A stretch of 64,000 nt of DNA from Prevotella sp. (GTDB lineage Bacteria > Bacteroidota > Bacteroidia > Bacteroidales > Bacteroidaceae), in assembly GCA_024695815.1 (NCBI GenBank), contig JAILHK010000005.1:62001-126000 (forward strand), written 5' to 3'. Below, piece by piece: positions 48,868 to 57,398 of the stretch; positions within the stretch are counted from its first letter, which is position 1, and every line of letters begins with the position of its first letter. Under the pieces are notes generated by a model. That model was given only the letters and a program-made list of their open reading frames with translations. It did no database searches and was not told the origin of the DNA. A program made the position numbers and the translations under genes.

Positions 48868-51800
48868 ATGAAGTGCGAACATTGTCAAACTGAAAATAGA
48901 AGTAGCGCCAAATTTTGTAAGCGATGCGGACAACCACTAGTGGTGCAGAATGCGCTCGATAAGCTGGTAGGCCTTGACGAAGTTAAGGCTCAGCTGAAGA
49001 CGATTGTTGACACTTACTCTTTCTTGCGAACGCGTAAGGATATCGCAAGTGTGCGTCTTTCGGTTAATGCAATCATCATTGGTGAAACAGGTACTGGAAA
49101 GACTATGCTTGCTAGTACTATTTGTGACTATTTCTGTCAGCATAAGATTATACAGTCGCCCAAGCTGACGATGGTAGATGCTGTCGATTTCCAACGTTTT
49201 GTGGATCATTGGGACGAGAATATACAGAAAGCACAGGGAGGTATTTTGTTTTTCGACAACGTGCAGAAGTTGCTGCCAGATAAGTATTCTAACCAGGTAA
49301 ACCCACTTGACAAGCTCTTTGTAGAGATGGATCATTGGAATGATGATCCCATTGTGATAATGGCTGGTCTTCCTAAAGGTTTAGATGACTTTTTGGAAAG
49401 TAACCCTGCAGTGAAGAACCGCTTCAAATATACGTTCCGACTTCCAACACCTGGCTATCAAGAGTTGTGTGATATTGCACGTCAGGAGTTGCGCGTGAAG
49501 TATGGTATCGGTGTATTCTCTGTTGAAGCAGAAAAACATCTCACTCGTTTCTTTAAGTATCAGATTAAGATTAAAGATGATACTTTCGGTAATGCCCATG
49601 TAGCCATGAAAACGGCTGAAGACATCTTTACCTCGTTTATCAGTCGTGGCGCACAGGCGGCTTGCGTCGAACGTGATGATATCAAAGGCTACGTGCCCGA
49701 GGAGCGTTCATTGGAGGATATTCTGCACGATTTAGATTCGTTCATTGGTATGGACGAGGTGAAACAAACCGTCAAAGAGATTGCTTATTCTGTACAAAAT
49801 AATATGCAACGCGTAGAGCGTGGCTTAGGATTGCAAGACAAGATGTCTATGCATATTGTACTGACGGGTAATCCTGGTACAGGTAAGACAACCATAGCTC
49901 GTAAATTGGGTGAGATACTCGCATCTATTGGTTATCTTGACTCTGGACATGTGGTCGAGGTAGATCGTTCAAAGATGGTATCGCAGTATCAGGGCGAAAC
50001 ACCTAAAGTTGTTAATCAACTTTGCGATAAAGCGATGGGTGGAATTTTGTTTGTGGACGAGGCTTATACGCTGGCACCAATGAGTCAGTCTGGCGAGCGT
50101 GATAATCAAGGTGCACAAGCTTTGGAGACGTTGATGAAACGCATGGAGGATGACCGCGGTAAGTTTGTGGTCATCGCTGCAGGCTATCGTACAGAGATGG
50201 ATAATCTATTTCGTGTTAATCCAGGTATGCGTAGTCGTTTCACATACTTCCTCAATATTGAGGACTATACTCCCGAGGAACTGTTCAGTATATTATCTGT
50301 ATTTGCAAAGGATAAGCAATATATATTCAATCAAGAGGCTGAAGAACTAACACGCAAGGTCATTAGTGACATGTATCAACAACGTGACAAGGACTTTGCT
50401 AATGGCCGTTCGATGCGCTCACTCTTCGATCAGATTTGTAAACGTCAGGCGAAGCGTCTGCAGACAGGTGATATTATCACGATGTCAAACGAAGAATTGA
50501 TTACTATCTGTAAAGAGGATATCCCATACGAGGCACCAAAGGAGGTTGACTATACCGAATGCCTTAAGAAATTTGAAGGTATGGTGGGTCTTGACGCAGT
50601 TAAGGCAGAAATTACGAACTTGGCATCCTATCTGAACCTGCAGGTGAAACGTGGCGAAGGCAATACTTTCCAAGGTAAGCACTATGTATTTACGGGTAAT
50701 CCCGGTACGGGTAAGACTACAGTCGCTCGTATCATGGCTGACGTGTTCCGTTCACTGGGTATTTTGACACGTGGACAGTTGGTTGAGGCTGACCGTTCAA
50801 AACTGGTGGCAGGCTATAGTGGTCAAACGGCGATTAAGACCAATCAGCTGATAGACTCGGCTATTGGTGGAGTACTGTTTATTGATGAGGCTTATACGTT
50901 AAAATCATCTGACGGTGACACATTTGGTTCTGAGGCGATTGATACATTGTTGAAGCGCTTGGAGGACGATCGTGGCAAATTTATTTGTATTGTTGCTGGA
51001 TATACAGATCAGATGCACGACTTCATTGATTCGAATCCAGGACTGAAAAGCCGATTCACACAGACCATCCACTTCGATGATTATAAGCCTGAGGAATTGA
51101 CACAGATATTCGGATATTTAGCTGCTGAGAAACAGTTTACGATTGACGAGGAAACACGAGGTGCTATACAACGAATGTTTGAACAGCTTTACTTGCGTCG
51201 CGACAAAAACTTTGGTAATGCTCGCGAGGCACGCCGTGTGTTCAACGAGGCTGTTGAGAAACAGAGTCAACGTCTAGTGCAGCAGATGAATACACCAGGC
51301 TTCCAAGAGGAAGATATGTTTAAGTTAACCATAGCTGATTTACCAATGACCCAGAGTCAGGCAGCACGTCCGCTCGACGAGGTTCTTAACGAACTTGATT
51401 TGTTTATTGGTATGCGTTCTGTTAAGGACAATATTCGCCGTTTAGCCGTACAGAGCATGTTCATGAAGCAGCGTGCGGCTATGGGGGCTGGCAAGGTTCA
51501 GCAGATGGCCATGAACTTTGTGCTGACAGGCAATCCTGGTACAGGTAAGACTTCAATTGCTCGAAAGATGGGTGAGATCCTCCAGGCTATGGATATTCTA
51601 AGCACTTCCCATGTAGTTGAGGCTAGTCGTGCAACACTGGTTGGTAAGTATATGGGTGAGACACCTAAGATTGTAAATGCTATGTGCGACAAGGCTATGG
51701 GTGGTATCTTGTTCATTGACGAGGCTTACACATTAAGCGACCAAAACGATCAATATGGTAAGGAAGCCGTTGAGACTTTGATGAAGCGCATGGAAGATGA

Positions 51801-52182
51801 TCGTGGTAAATTTGTGGTAATTGCTGCAGGTTATAAAAACAAAATGGATGAGTTCTTGATGTTGAACGCAGGTTTGGCAAGTCGTTTCACTCATCGTTTG
51901 CACATTGATGACTATACAAACGATGAACTGCTGGAAATTTTCAAGAAAATGGCTGAGAAGGATCAATACATCCTATCTCCTGCAGCTGAGTTCAAAGCAC
52001 TGGACATTATCAGTCGTATGGTGATGTCGAAAGACGAAACTTTTGGCAATGCACGCGAGATGCGCAATTTGCTCGACGAAACCATCCAGCAGCTATCTAT
52101 GCGTGTTTCACAAATGCCGCCAGAACAGATAACAAAGGAAACATATCAGTTAATTTTACCTGAAGATATTAAAGAAAGATGA
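48868..52182 (+). CDS. Zinc-ribbon protein with four CbbX/SpoVK-like AAA+ modules
   Basis: A 1104-residue protein. The N-terminus is a zinc ribbon (CEHCQTE...FCKRCGQPL). Four AAA+ modules follow at about 25-285, 290-560, 565-840 and 850-1104, with P-loops at 72-79 (GETGTGKT), 334-341, 610-617 and 888-895 (GNPGTGKT). Walker B is LFFDN in module 1, but FVDEAYTL or FIDEAYTL in modules 2-4, so module 1 may bind but not hydrolyse ATP. The SRF arginine motif is present in modules 2-4. The family includes the Rubisco-activase-like CbbX, SpoVK and the T7SS EccA. It overlaps the FHA gene by 4 bp. Confidence 0.92.
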   Translation: MKCEHCQTENRSSAKFCKRCGQPLVVQNALDKLVGLDEVKAQLKTIVDTYSFLRTRKDIASVRLSVNAIIIGETGTGKTMLASTICDYFCQHKIIQSPKLTMVDAVDFQRFVDHWDENIQKAQGGILFFDNVQKLLPDKYSNQVNPLDKLFVEMDHWNDDPIVIMAGLPKGLDDFLESNPAVKNRFKYTFRLPTPGYQELCDIARQELRVKYGIGVFSVEAEKHLTRFFKYQIKIKDDTFGNAHVAMKTAEDIFTSFISRGAQAACVERDDIKGYVPEERSLEDILHDLDSFIGMDEVKQTVKEIAYSVQNNMQRVERGLGLQDKMSMHIVLTGNPGTGKTTIARKLGEILASIGYLDSGHVVEVDRSKMVSQYQGETPKVVNQLCDKAMGGILFVDEAYTLAPMSQSGERDNQGAQALETLMKRMEDDRGKFVVIAAGYRTEMDNLFRVNPGMRSRFTYFLNIEDYTPEELFSILSVFAKDKQYIFNQEAEELTRKVISDMYQQRDKDFANGRSMRSLFDQICKRQAKRLQTGDIITMSNEELITICKEDIPYEAPKEVDYTECLKKFEGMVGLDAVKAEITNLASYLNLQVKRGEGNTFQGKHYVFTGNPGTGKTTVARIMADVFRSLGILTRGQLVEADRSKLVAGYSGQTAIKTNQLIDSAIGGVLFIDEAYTLKSSDGDTFGSEAIDTLLKRLEDDRGKFICIVAGYTDQMHDFIDSNPGLKSRFTQTIHFDDYKPEELTQIFGYLAAEKQFTIDEETRGAIQRMFEQLYLRRDKNFGNAREARRVFNEAVEKQSQRLVQQMNTPGFQEEDMFKLTIADLPMTQSQAARPLDEVLNELDLFIGMRSVKDNIRRLAVQSMFMKQRAAMGAGKVQQMAMNFVLTGNPGTGKTSIARKMGEILQAMDILSTSHVVEASRATLVGKYMGETPKIVNAMCDKAMGGILFIDEAYTLSDQNDQYGKEAVETLMKRMEDDRGKFVVIAAGYKNKMDEFLMLNAGLASRFTHRLHIDDYTNDELLEIFKKMAEKDQYILSPAAEFKALDIISRMVMSKDETFGNAREMRNLLDETIQQLSMRVSQMPPEQITKETYQLILPEDIKER

Positions 52183-52784
52183 TTATTTGTCCAAATTGCA
52201 AGGAAGAAATAGATGATGATTCCCACTACTGTGATCAGTGCGGACAGCCTTTGGCTTACTGTGAGCGTTGCGGCAGAGTAGGGATGGGACGTCGTTGTAC
52301 GGCCTGTGGTGGCTTGATGATATCAGCCGATGAATATCAACGCCGCATTGCAAACAATGGTCTTTTCACATCGTCCACGTCTATTAGCTATATGTCGATG
52401 TCTTTACCATCTAACAATGGCGGTGCTGGGGCTCATCCGTATGCTCCACCTGTTGCAGGAATGTCGCCACGTCCAGTGGCAGGTGTTCCTCAGATGGTAC
52501 TTTTTAATGATTCGCTAAATATACGTATCATTGCAGAGGATGGAGCTGTAATAGGACGTCGAGAAGGTCCTTATGCTCAACTTCTCAAGCAGCATAAGTA
52601 TGTGTCAGGCGTTCATGCCCAGTTGCGTTATAAGCCTGGTATGGGCTGGTGCGTGGCAGATCGTAACTCTTCTAACGGTACGAAATTGAACGATCATCAG
52701 CTTCAGCCCGATGTTGAGATGTCTTTAAAAAATGATGACATCTTGACTTTGGCAAATGTGAGTTTACAAGTAAAGATTTATTAA
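52179..52784 (+). CDS. Zinc-ribbon FHA-domain protein
   Basis: A 201-residue protein. The N-terminal 50 residues form two zinc-ribbon-like Cys clusters (CPNCKEE...YCDQCGQPL, then CERCGRVGMGRRCTACGG). A low-complexity linker follows, then an FHA domain (about 110-201) with the phosphothreonine-binding residues in IGRREGP, VSGVHAQL and SSNGTKLN. FHA domains read phosphothreonine, so it is the likely reader of the adjacent kinase, or a link between kinase and AAA machine. Translation is coupled to the AAA gene. Confidence 0.92.
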   Translation: MIICPNCKEEIDDDSHYCDQCGQPLAYCERCGRVGMGRRCTACGGLMISADEYQRRIANNGLFTSSTSISYMSMSLPSNNGGAGAHPYAPPVAGMSPRPVAGVPQMVLFNDSLNIRIIAEDGAVIGRREGPYAQLLKQHKYVSGVHAQLRYKPGMGWCVADRNSSNGTKLNDHQLQPDVEMSLKNDDILTLANVSLQVKIY

Positions 52785-52800
52785 TTATATATACATAACC

Positions 52801-53541
52801 ATGAGACATTTGTTTATAACAGCTGCCAGTCATACAGGCTGTGTCAGAAGCAAGAATGAGGATATGGTTCTCGTTGGCGATTGGTGTGCCCGCAATGCCA
52901 AAGTTAGAAAAGTTGTTACACTCGACACGACCGACCGTTTCCTTTGTTCTGTAGCAGACGGAATGGGCGGTTATAGTGGTGGTGATATTGCAAGTAATGA
53001 GGTTTTGAAAAATCTACAGTTTTTTTATAGCGATATTCCTACCGGACTTAACGATGAGGAGTTGCGTAAACTCTTTGACGATTGGTTGCGAAGTATTTCT
53101 ATACAAATTAGTTCTAAGGGCCTTTCTAATAAGGAATGTGCAGATATGGGGACCACGCTTGTGGCTTTTGCTTACTATCAAGGCCGTTTTTATTGGATTA
53201 ACTGTGGTGATAGCCGTTTGTATTTGTTGCATGATGGTCATTTAAAACAACTTACAACCGATCATACACTTAACTCGACTCAGCATTCTGGATATGTGAC
53301 CAACTGTATTGGTGGCGGCAATAAGCACAGCTATATCGATATGGAAAATTTTACGAATCTTTTTCACAATGGTGATACCTTGCTTCTCTGTAGCGATGGC
53401 CTTTCGGAAATGGTTAACGAAGAGAGCATTACTCAGTTGTTGAATGACGGTTTTGATGCAGATGCTCTATGCATGGCTGCCGAGGATGCTGGTGGAATAG
53501 ACAATGTCTCAGCCATTGTCATTAGAACACAAGATTTATAA
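52801..53541 (+). CDS. PP2C-family serine/threonine phosphatase
   Basis: A 246-residue soluble PPM phosphatase. The metal-binding and catalytic motifs are present: SKNEDMVL, VADGMGGYSGG, MGTTLVAF, INCGDSRLYLLHDG, LLLCSDGLSEMV and GGIDNVSAIVI. It is expected to reverse the neighbouring kinase, as in other bacterial kinase-FHA-PP2C sets. It starts 16 bp after the FHA gene and closes the five-gene unit; metA follows after 14 bp. Confidence 0.95.
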   Translation: MRHLFITAASHTGCVRSKNEDMVLVGDWCARNAKVRKVVTLDTTDRFLCSVADGMGGYSGGDIASNEVLKNLQFFYSDIPTGLNDEELRKLFDDWLRSISIQISSKGLSNKECADMGTTLVAFAYYQGRFYWINCGDSRLYLLHDGHLKQLTTDHTLNSTQHSGYVTNCIGGGNKHSYIDMENFTNLFHNGDTLLLCSDGLSEMVNEESITQLLNDGFDADALCMAAEDAGGIDNVSAIVIRTQDL

Positions 53542-53555
53542 TAGTAAGTAAACCT

Positions 53556-54473
53556 ATGCCTCTTAAATTACCAGATAGACTTCCTGCCATAGACCTACTT
53601 AAGCAGGAAAATATTTTCGTGATGGATAACTCGAGGGCACATGCGCAGGACATTCGTCCGTTGCGCATTGTGATATTGAACTTGATGCCCTTGAAGATAA
53701 CGACAGAAACCGATCTGATTCGATTGCTGTCTAATACCCCTTTGCAGATTGAAGTTAGCTTTATGAAACTGCGTAGTCATACGCCTAAGAATACCCCCAT
53801 AGAACATATGATGATGTTCTATCGCGACTTTGAGCTGCTACGCCACGAAAAGTTTGACGGCATGATTATCACTGGTGCACCAGTAGAGGGTATGCCTTTC
53901 GAGGAAGTAGGATATTGGGATGAGATAACAGAGATTTTTAATTGGGCTCGCACGCACGTGACGAGTACCTTGTATATTTGTTGGGCAGCTCAAGCTGGCT
54001 TGTACCATTACTATGGTGTGCCTAAGTATTCTTTGCCTAAAAAGATGTTCGGAATTTTTGAACAGCACATCCTAACACCTCACCTGCCCATCTTCCGTGG
54101 TTTTGATGATGTGTTTATGATGCCTCATAGTCGTCATACTGAAGTTCATTTGTCTGATATTCAAAAACATCAGGAACTGCAGGTGGTAGCTAACTCGGAG
54201 GATAGTGGGGTTAGCATTGTTATGGCACGTGATGGTCGTGAGTTCTTTATCACTGGCCACATGGAATATTCGCCAAACACACTGGATAATGAGTATAGAC
54301 GTGATTTGGGTGTGCGTGATGATGTGGATATGCCCCGCAACTATTATCGCCAAGATGACCCCAAGCTGGCTCCTTTAGTTACTTGGCGTGCGCATGCTAA
54401 TCTTTTTTATAATAATTGGATTAACTATTACGTCTACCAAGAGACGCCATACGATATAAATCAGATTAAATAA
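53556..54473 (+). CDS. metA: Homoserine O-acetyltransferase (MetA type)
   Basis: A 305-residue MetA enzyme that activates homoserine for methionine synthesis. Catalytic Cys142 is in ICWAAQAGL; TGAPVEGMPFEEV has Glu111, the residue that in characterised MetA proteins selects acetyl-CoA (Gly gives succinyl-CoA). It therefore most likely makes O-acetylhomoserine. It lies between the PP2C gene and the U32 gene; its stop shares one base with the next start. It may be transcribed by read-through from the signalling operon. Confidence 0.95.
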   Translation: MPLKLPDRLPAIDLLKQENIFVMDNSRAHAQDIRPLRIVILNLMPLKITTETDLIRLLSNTPLQIEVSFMKLRSHTPKNTPIEHMMMFYRDFELLRHEKFDGMIITGAPVEGMPFEEVGYWDEITEIFNWARTHVTSTLYICWAAQAGLYHYYGVPKYSLPKKMFGIFEQHILTPHLPIFRGFDDVFMMPHSRHTEVHLSDIQKHQELQVVANSEDSGVSIVMARDGREFFITGHMEYSPNTLDNEYRRDLGVRDDVDMPRNYYRQDDPKLAPLVTWRAHANLFYNNWINYYVYQETPYDINQIK

Positions 54474-56332
54474 TGAGAGCACTTGAACTATTGGCCCCTG
54501 CTAAGAATTTGGAATACGGAAAAGCCGCCATTGATCATGGCGCAGATGCCGTTTATATTGGAGCTAGCCGTTTTGGTGCACGTGTGGCTGCTGGTAATAG
54601 TGTGGAAGACATTGCTGAGCTTTGTCGATATGCACACTTGTTTGGCGCCAAGGTTTATGTAACAGTTAATACAATTGTTTACGATGAAGAAATCGAAGAT
54701 ACCCGTCATTTGCTGCATGATCTTGAGCTGGCGTGTGTAGATGCTATTTTAGTTCAGGATATGGCTGTGCTTCAGATGATGCACGATGATGCAATTAAAG
54801 TGGCAGTACATGCCTCTACACAGACAGATAATCGTACTTTAGAAAAAGTACGTTGGCTTAGCAAATTAGGTTTTCAGCGTGTTGTGTTGGCACGTGAGTC
54901 GTCGCTTCGTGATATTGAGAATATCCATCAAGCATTGCCTGACACAGAACTCGAAGTATTTGTACATGGAGCCTTGTGTGTAAGTTACTCCGGTCTTTGC
55001 TATGCATCGCAGTATTGCTTTGATCGTAGTGCCAATCGTGGAGCGTGTGCACAGTTTTGCCGAATGAAGTTCGATTTGGTCGATGCCAATGGAGTGGAGT
55101 GGGAGCATCAGCGCCATCTGTTATCATTGAAAGATATGAATCAGTTGTCTAATCTTGAGGCCTTGGCTGCTGCAGGTGCAACATCGTTCAAAATAGAAGG
55201 TCGTTTGAAAGACCTGTCGTATGTCAAAAATGTTACTGCTGCCTATAGTGAGGCGCTCAATCAATTGGTTGTGCATCATCCGGATTGTTATCAGCGCGCT
55301 TCTAAGGGTCGCAGTACCTATACCTTTCGGCCTGATCTGAACCGCACGTTTAATCGTGGTTATACAACATATTTCCTTGGTGACAAGCGCCAAGTCGTAT
55401 GGTCTCCTAATACGCCTAAGGCATTAGGCGAATATGTGGGGAAGGTAAAGGAACTGCGTGGCAATTCGTTTAATGTTGCCAGTGTTGCTGCCTTTGCCAA
55501 TGGTGATGGACTTTGTTTTCTCAATGAGCATCGCGAGTTGGAAGGTTTTCGTGTAAATCGTGCTGATGGTAACCGTTTATATCCGCTAAAGATGCCACAT
55601 GGTTTAAAACCGGGCATTGGCCTCTATCGTAGTAACGATCAGCAGATGGAACGTCTTTTGTCAAAGCCCAGTGCTGAACGCAAAATACCAGTGATAATGT
55701 CATTACAGGCTTGTGATTGTGGTTTCTCTTTGTCAATGAACGAAGTTGTTTCTTCTAAGGAAAACAGTAGTCTTTTTGCTAAGGATGGAGTGGTGGCTAC
55801 TATTGAAACCGAACACCAAGTGGCACAAAAACCACAGCGTGAGAATATCGTCCGACAATTGGTAAAGTTGGGTGGTACACCCTATGAGTGTGTTGAGGTT
55901 CGTTTGTCTGATGAGTTCAAATATTTTATTCCAAGTAGCTTATTAGCGGATTTGCGCCGTCAGGTTGTGGCATTACTGCAGCAACGTAGTGAAAACAAAG
56001 CGAACGCAACCGCTTTGCTGAAGTTGCCCTTGCTGACACCGCCATCTTATGAACATAGTTATTTCTATAATGTGTCAAACGGCATCTCTCGTTCTTTCTA
56101 CGAACAGCGGGGCCTGAAGGCGGAGCCAGCTTTCGAGGTCCATCAGCCAACTAATGCTATGTTGATGCAATGTCGTCATTGTATTCGTTTCTCAATGGGC
56201 TATTGTGTCAAACACGGAGGAAAGCGTCCTGAGTGGCGCGAACCCCTGCGATTGCGTTTGTCTGATGGTCGTAAGTTTCTATTGGAGTTTGATTGCAAAC
56301 AATGTCAAATGAATGTTTATGCCGATGCGTAA
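54473..56332 (+). CDS. U32 family protein, RlhA-like
   Basis: A 619-residue U32 peptidase-family protein (PrtC-like fold). N-terminal half: LLAPAKNLEYGKAAIDHGADAVYIGASRFGAR and the Cys-rich SYSGLCYASQYCFDRSANRGACAQFCR. The C-terminal part (DUF3656-like) has additional Cys (MQCRHCIRFSMGYCVKHGG and FDCKQCQMN). Length and the C-terminal extension match the RlhA group, which hydroxylates C2501 of 23S rRNA in E. coli, more than the shorter TrhP; assignment to RlhA is inference. Overlaps metA by 1 bp. Confidence 0.9.
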   Translation: MRALELLAPAKNLEYGKAAIDHGADAVYIGASRFGARVAAGNSVEDIAELCRYAHLFGAKVYVTVNTIVYDEEIEDTRHLLHDLELACVDAILVQDMAVLQMMHDDAIKVAVHASTQTDNRTLEKVRWLSKLGFQRVVLARESSLRDIENIHQALPDTELEVFVHGALCVSYSGLCYASQYCFDRSANRGACAQFCRMKFDLVDANGVEWEHQRHLLSLKDMNQLSNLEALAAAGATSFKIEGRLKDLSYVKNVTAAYSEALNQLVVHHPDCYQRASKGRSTYTFRPDLNRTFNRGYTTYFLGDKRQVVWSPNTPKALGEYVGKVKELRGNSFNVASVAAFANGDGLCFLNEHRELEGFRVNRADGNRLYPLKMPHGLKPGIGLYRSNDQQMERLLSKPSAERKIPVIMSLQACDCGFSLSMNEVVSSKENSSLFAKDGVVATIETEHQVAQKPQRENIVRQLVKLGGTPYECVEVRLSDEFKYFIPSSLLADLRRQVVALLQQRSENKANATALLKLPLLTPPSYEHSYFYNVSNGISRSFYEQRGLKAEPAFEVHQPTNAMLMQCRHCIRFSMGYCVKHGGKRPEWREPLRLRLSDGRKFLLEFDCKQCQMNVYADA

Positions 56333-57308
56333 AGCTGTTTTTCTTCTTCTTGTATTATCTTTGACGGTTACTAGTTGTTATCGTCAGGAAGTGGAAACCT
56401 CTGATGCGTGGGAGTTGACCGATGATCAGTTGGATTCCATCTCTTTTTATACGACGCATCATTACACACGTAATTACAATTTTTTTGTAAAGGCAGATTC
56501 TGTGCAACTTATCAACCAACAACCTTCTGAGTATCTAAGTGGTATGTTGATAGATTCATTTTCGGTAAAGAGAGGTGATCGTCTGGTTGTAGCTGATATT
56601 ATGACCATGCCGTCAGACACTATTGACTCGGTATGGGTACAGGTGGCTCGCGACCAGTTAACCATGGGATGGACACATGAAAGTGAACTGTTGAAGGGAG
56701 TAGAGCCCGATAACCCGATTTCTCAGTTTATTGATTCTTTCTCCGACACGCATCTGCTCATTTTTATGGCATTTCTTTCTTTGGTGACTGCTATGTTCAT
56801 CATTCGCCATCTTTACCGCAAACGTGCCCGTTTAGTGCATTTCAATGACATAGGGTCATTCTATCCCACCGCCTTGGCCCTCTTGGTGGCATCGTCGGCC
56901 GTATTCTATAGTACCATACAATTGGTAGATCCCGATTCGTGGCGCCATTACTATTATCACCCCACGCTCAATCCCTTTGCTGTTCCCCTTCACCTAGGGC
57001 TCTTCTTGGCATCGGTTTGGGCTATGTTACTCATTGGTTTGGCTGCGCTCGATGATATTCGTAGACATTTGTCCACCTCTGAGGCTTTTTTCTATTGTCT
57101 TGGATTGGCAGGTGTTTGTGCTATTGACTATGTTGTGTTCAGCATATCTACCTTATATTATATAGGATATCCTTTGTTATTAGCATATTATGTCTATGCA
57201 ATAAAGTGCTATGTTCACACTAGTAGGGCAAAGTATTTTTGCGGTCGCTGTGGTGCAGGACTGCAGGAAAAAGGCGTTTGTCCGTATTGTGGCGCTTTAA
57301 ATACCTGA
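56325..57308 (+). CDS. Lipoprotein-like membrane protein with C-terminal zinc ribbon
   Basis: A protein of about 328 residues. MRKAVFLLLVLSLTVTSC looks like a lipoprotein signal (VTSC). A periplasmic, beta-rich segment follows (about 20-125, SH3-like, containing RGDRLVVADIM). Then come 4-5 membrane helices (IFMAFLSLVTAMFIIRHLY, ALALLVASSAVFYS, LHLGLFLASVWAMLLIGLA and later) and a C-terminal zinc ribbon (CGRCGAGL...VCPYCGAL). The combination is unusual. I start at 56325 because MRKA gives a proper signal; in-frame ATGs at 56313 and 56319 are alternatives that overlap U32 more. Confidence 0.75.
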   Translation: MRKAVFLLLVLSLTVTSCYRQEVETSDAWELTDDQLDSISFYTTHHYTRNYNFFVKADSVQLINQQPSEYLSGMLIDSFSVKRGDRLVVADIMTMPSDTIDSVWVQVARDQLTMGWTHESELLKGVEPDNPISQFIDSFSDTHLLIFMAFLSLVTAMFIIRHLYRKRARLVHFNDIGSFYPTALALLVASSAVFYSTIQLVDPDSWRHYYYHPTLNPFAVPLHLGLFLASVWAMLLIGLAALDDIRRHLSTSEAFFYCLGLAGVCAIDYVVFSISTLYYIGYPLLLAYYVYAIKCYVHTSRAKYFCGRCGAGLQEKGVCPYCGALNT

Positions 57309-57328
57309 AAAATCCATATAAATAGGGA

Positions 57329-57359
57329 TTGTCATATAGAAGAAAACGAACTACCTTTG
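57329..57359 (+). promoter_or_regulatory. Promoter of the TonB-dependent receptor gene
   Basis: TTG (57329-57331) is 20 bp upstream of TACCTTTG (57352-57359). Confidence 0.6.
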
Positions 57360-57398
57360 CAGCTGTAAAAATTATACTATTCTATTTTGTTAATAAGC

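Noticed and set aside
44838..53541. Type VI or type VII secretion regulatory cluster
   Set aside because: Kinase, FHA, PP2C and an EccA-like AAA fold resemble parts of such systems, but no sheath, spike, baseplate, membrane-complex or ESX genes are within the window.
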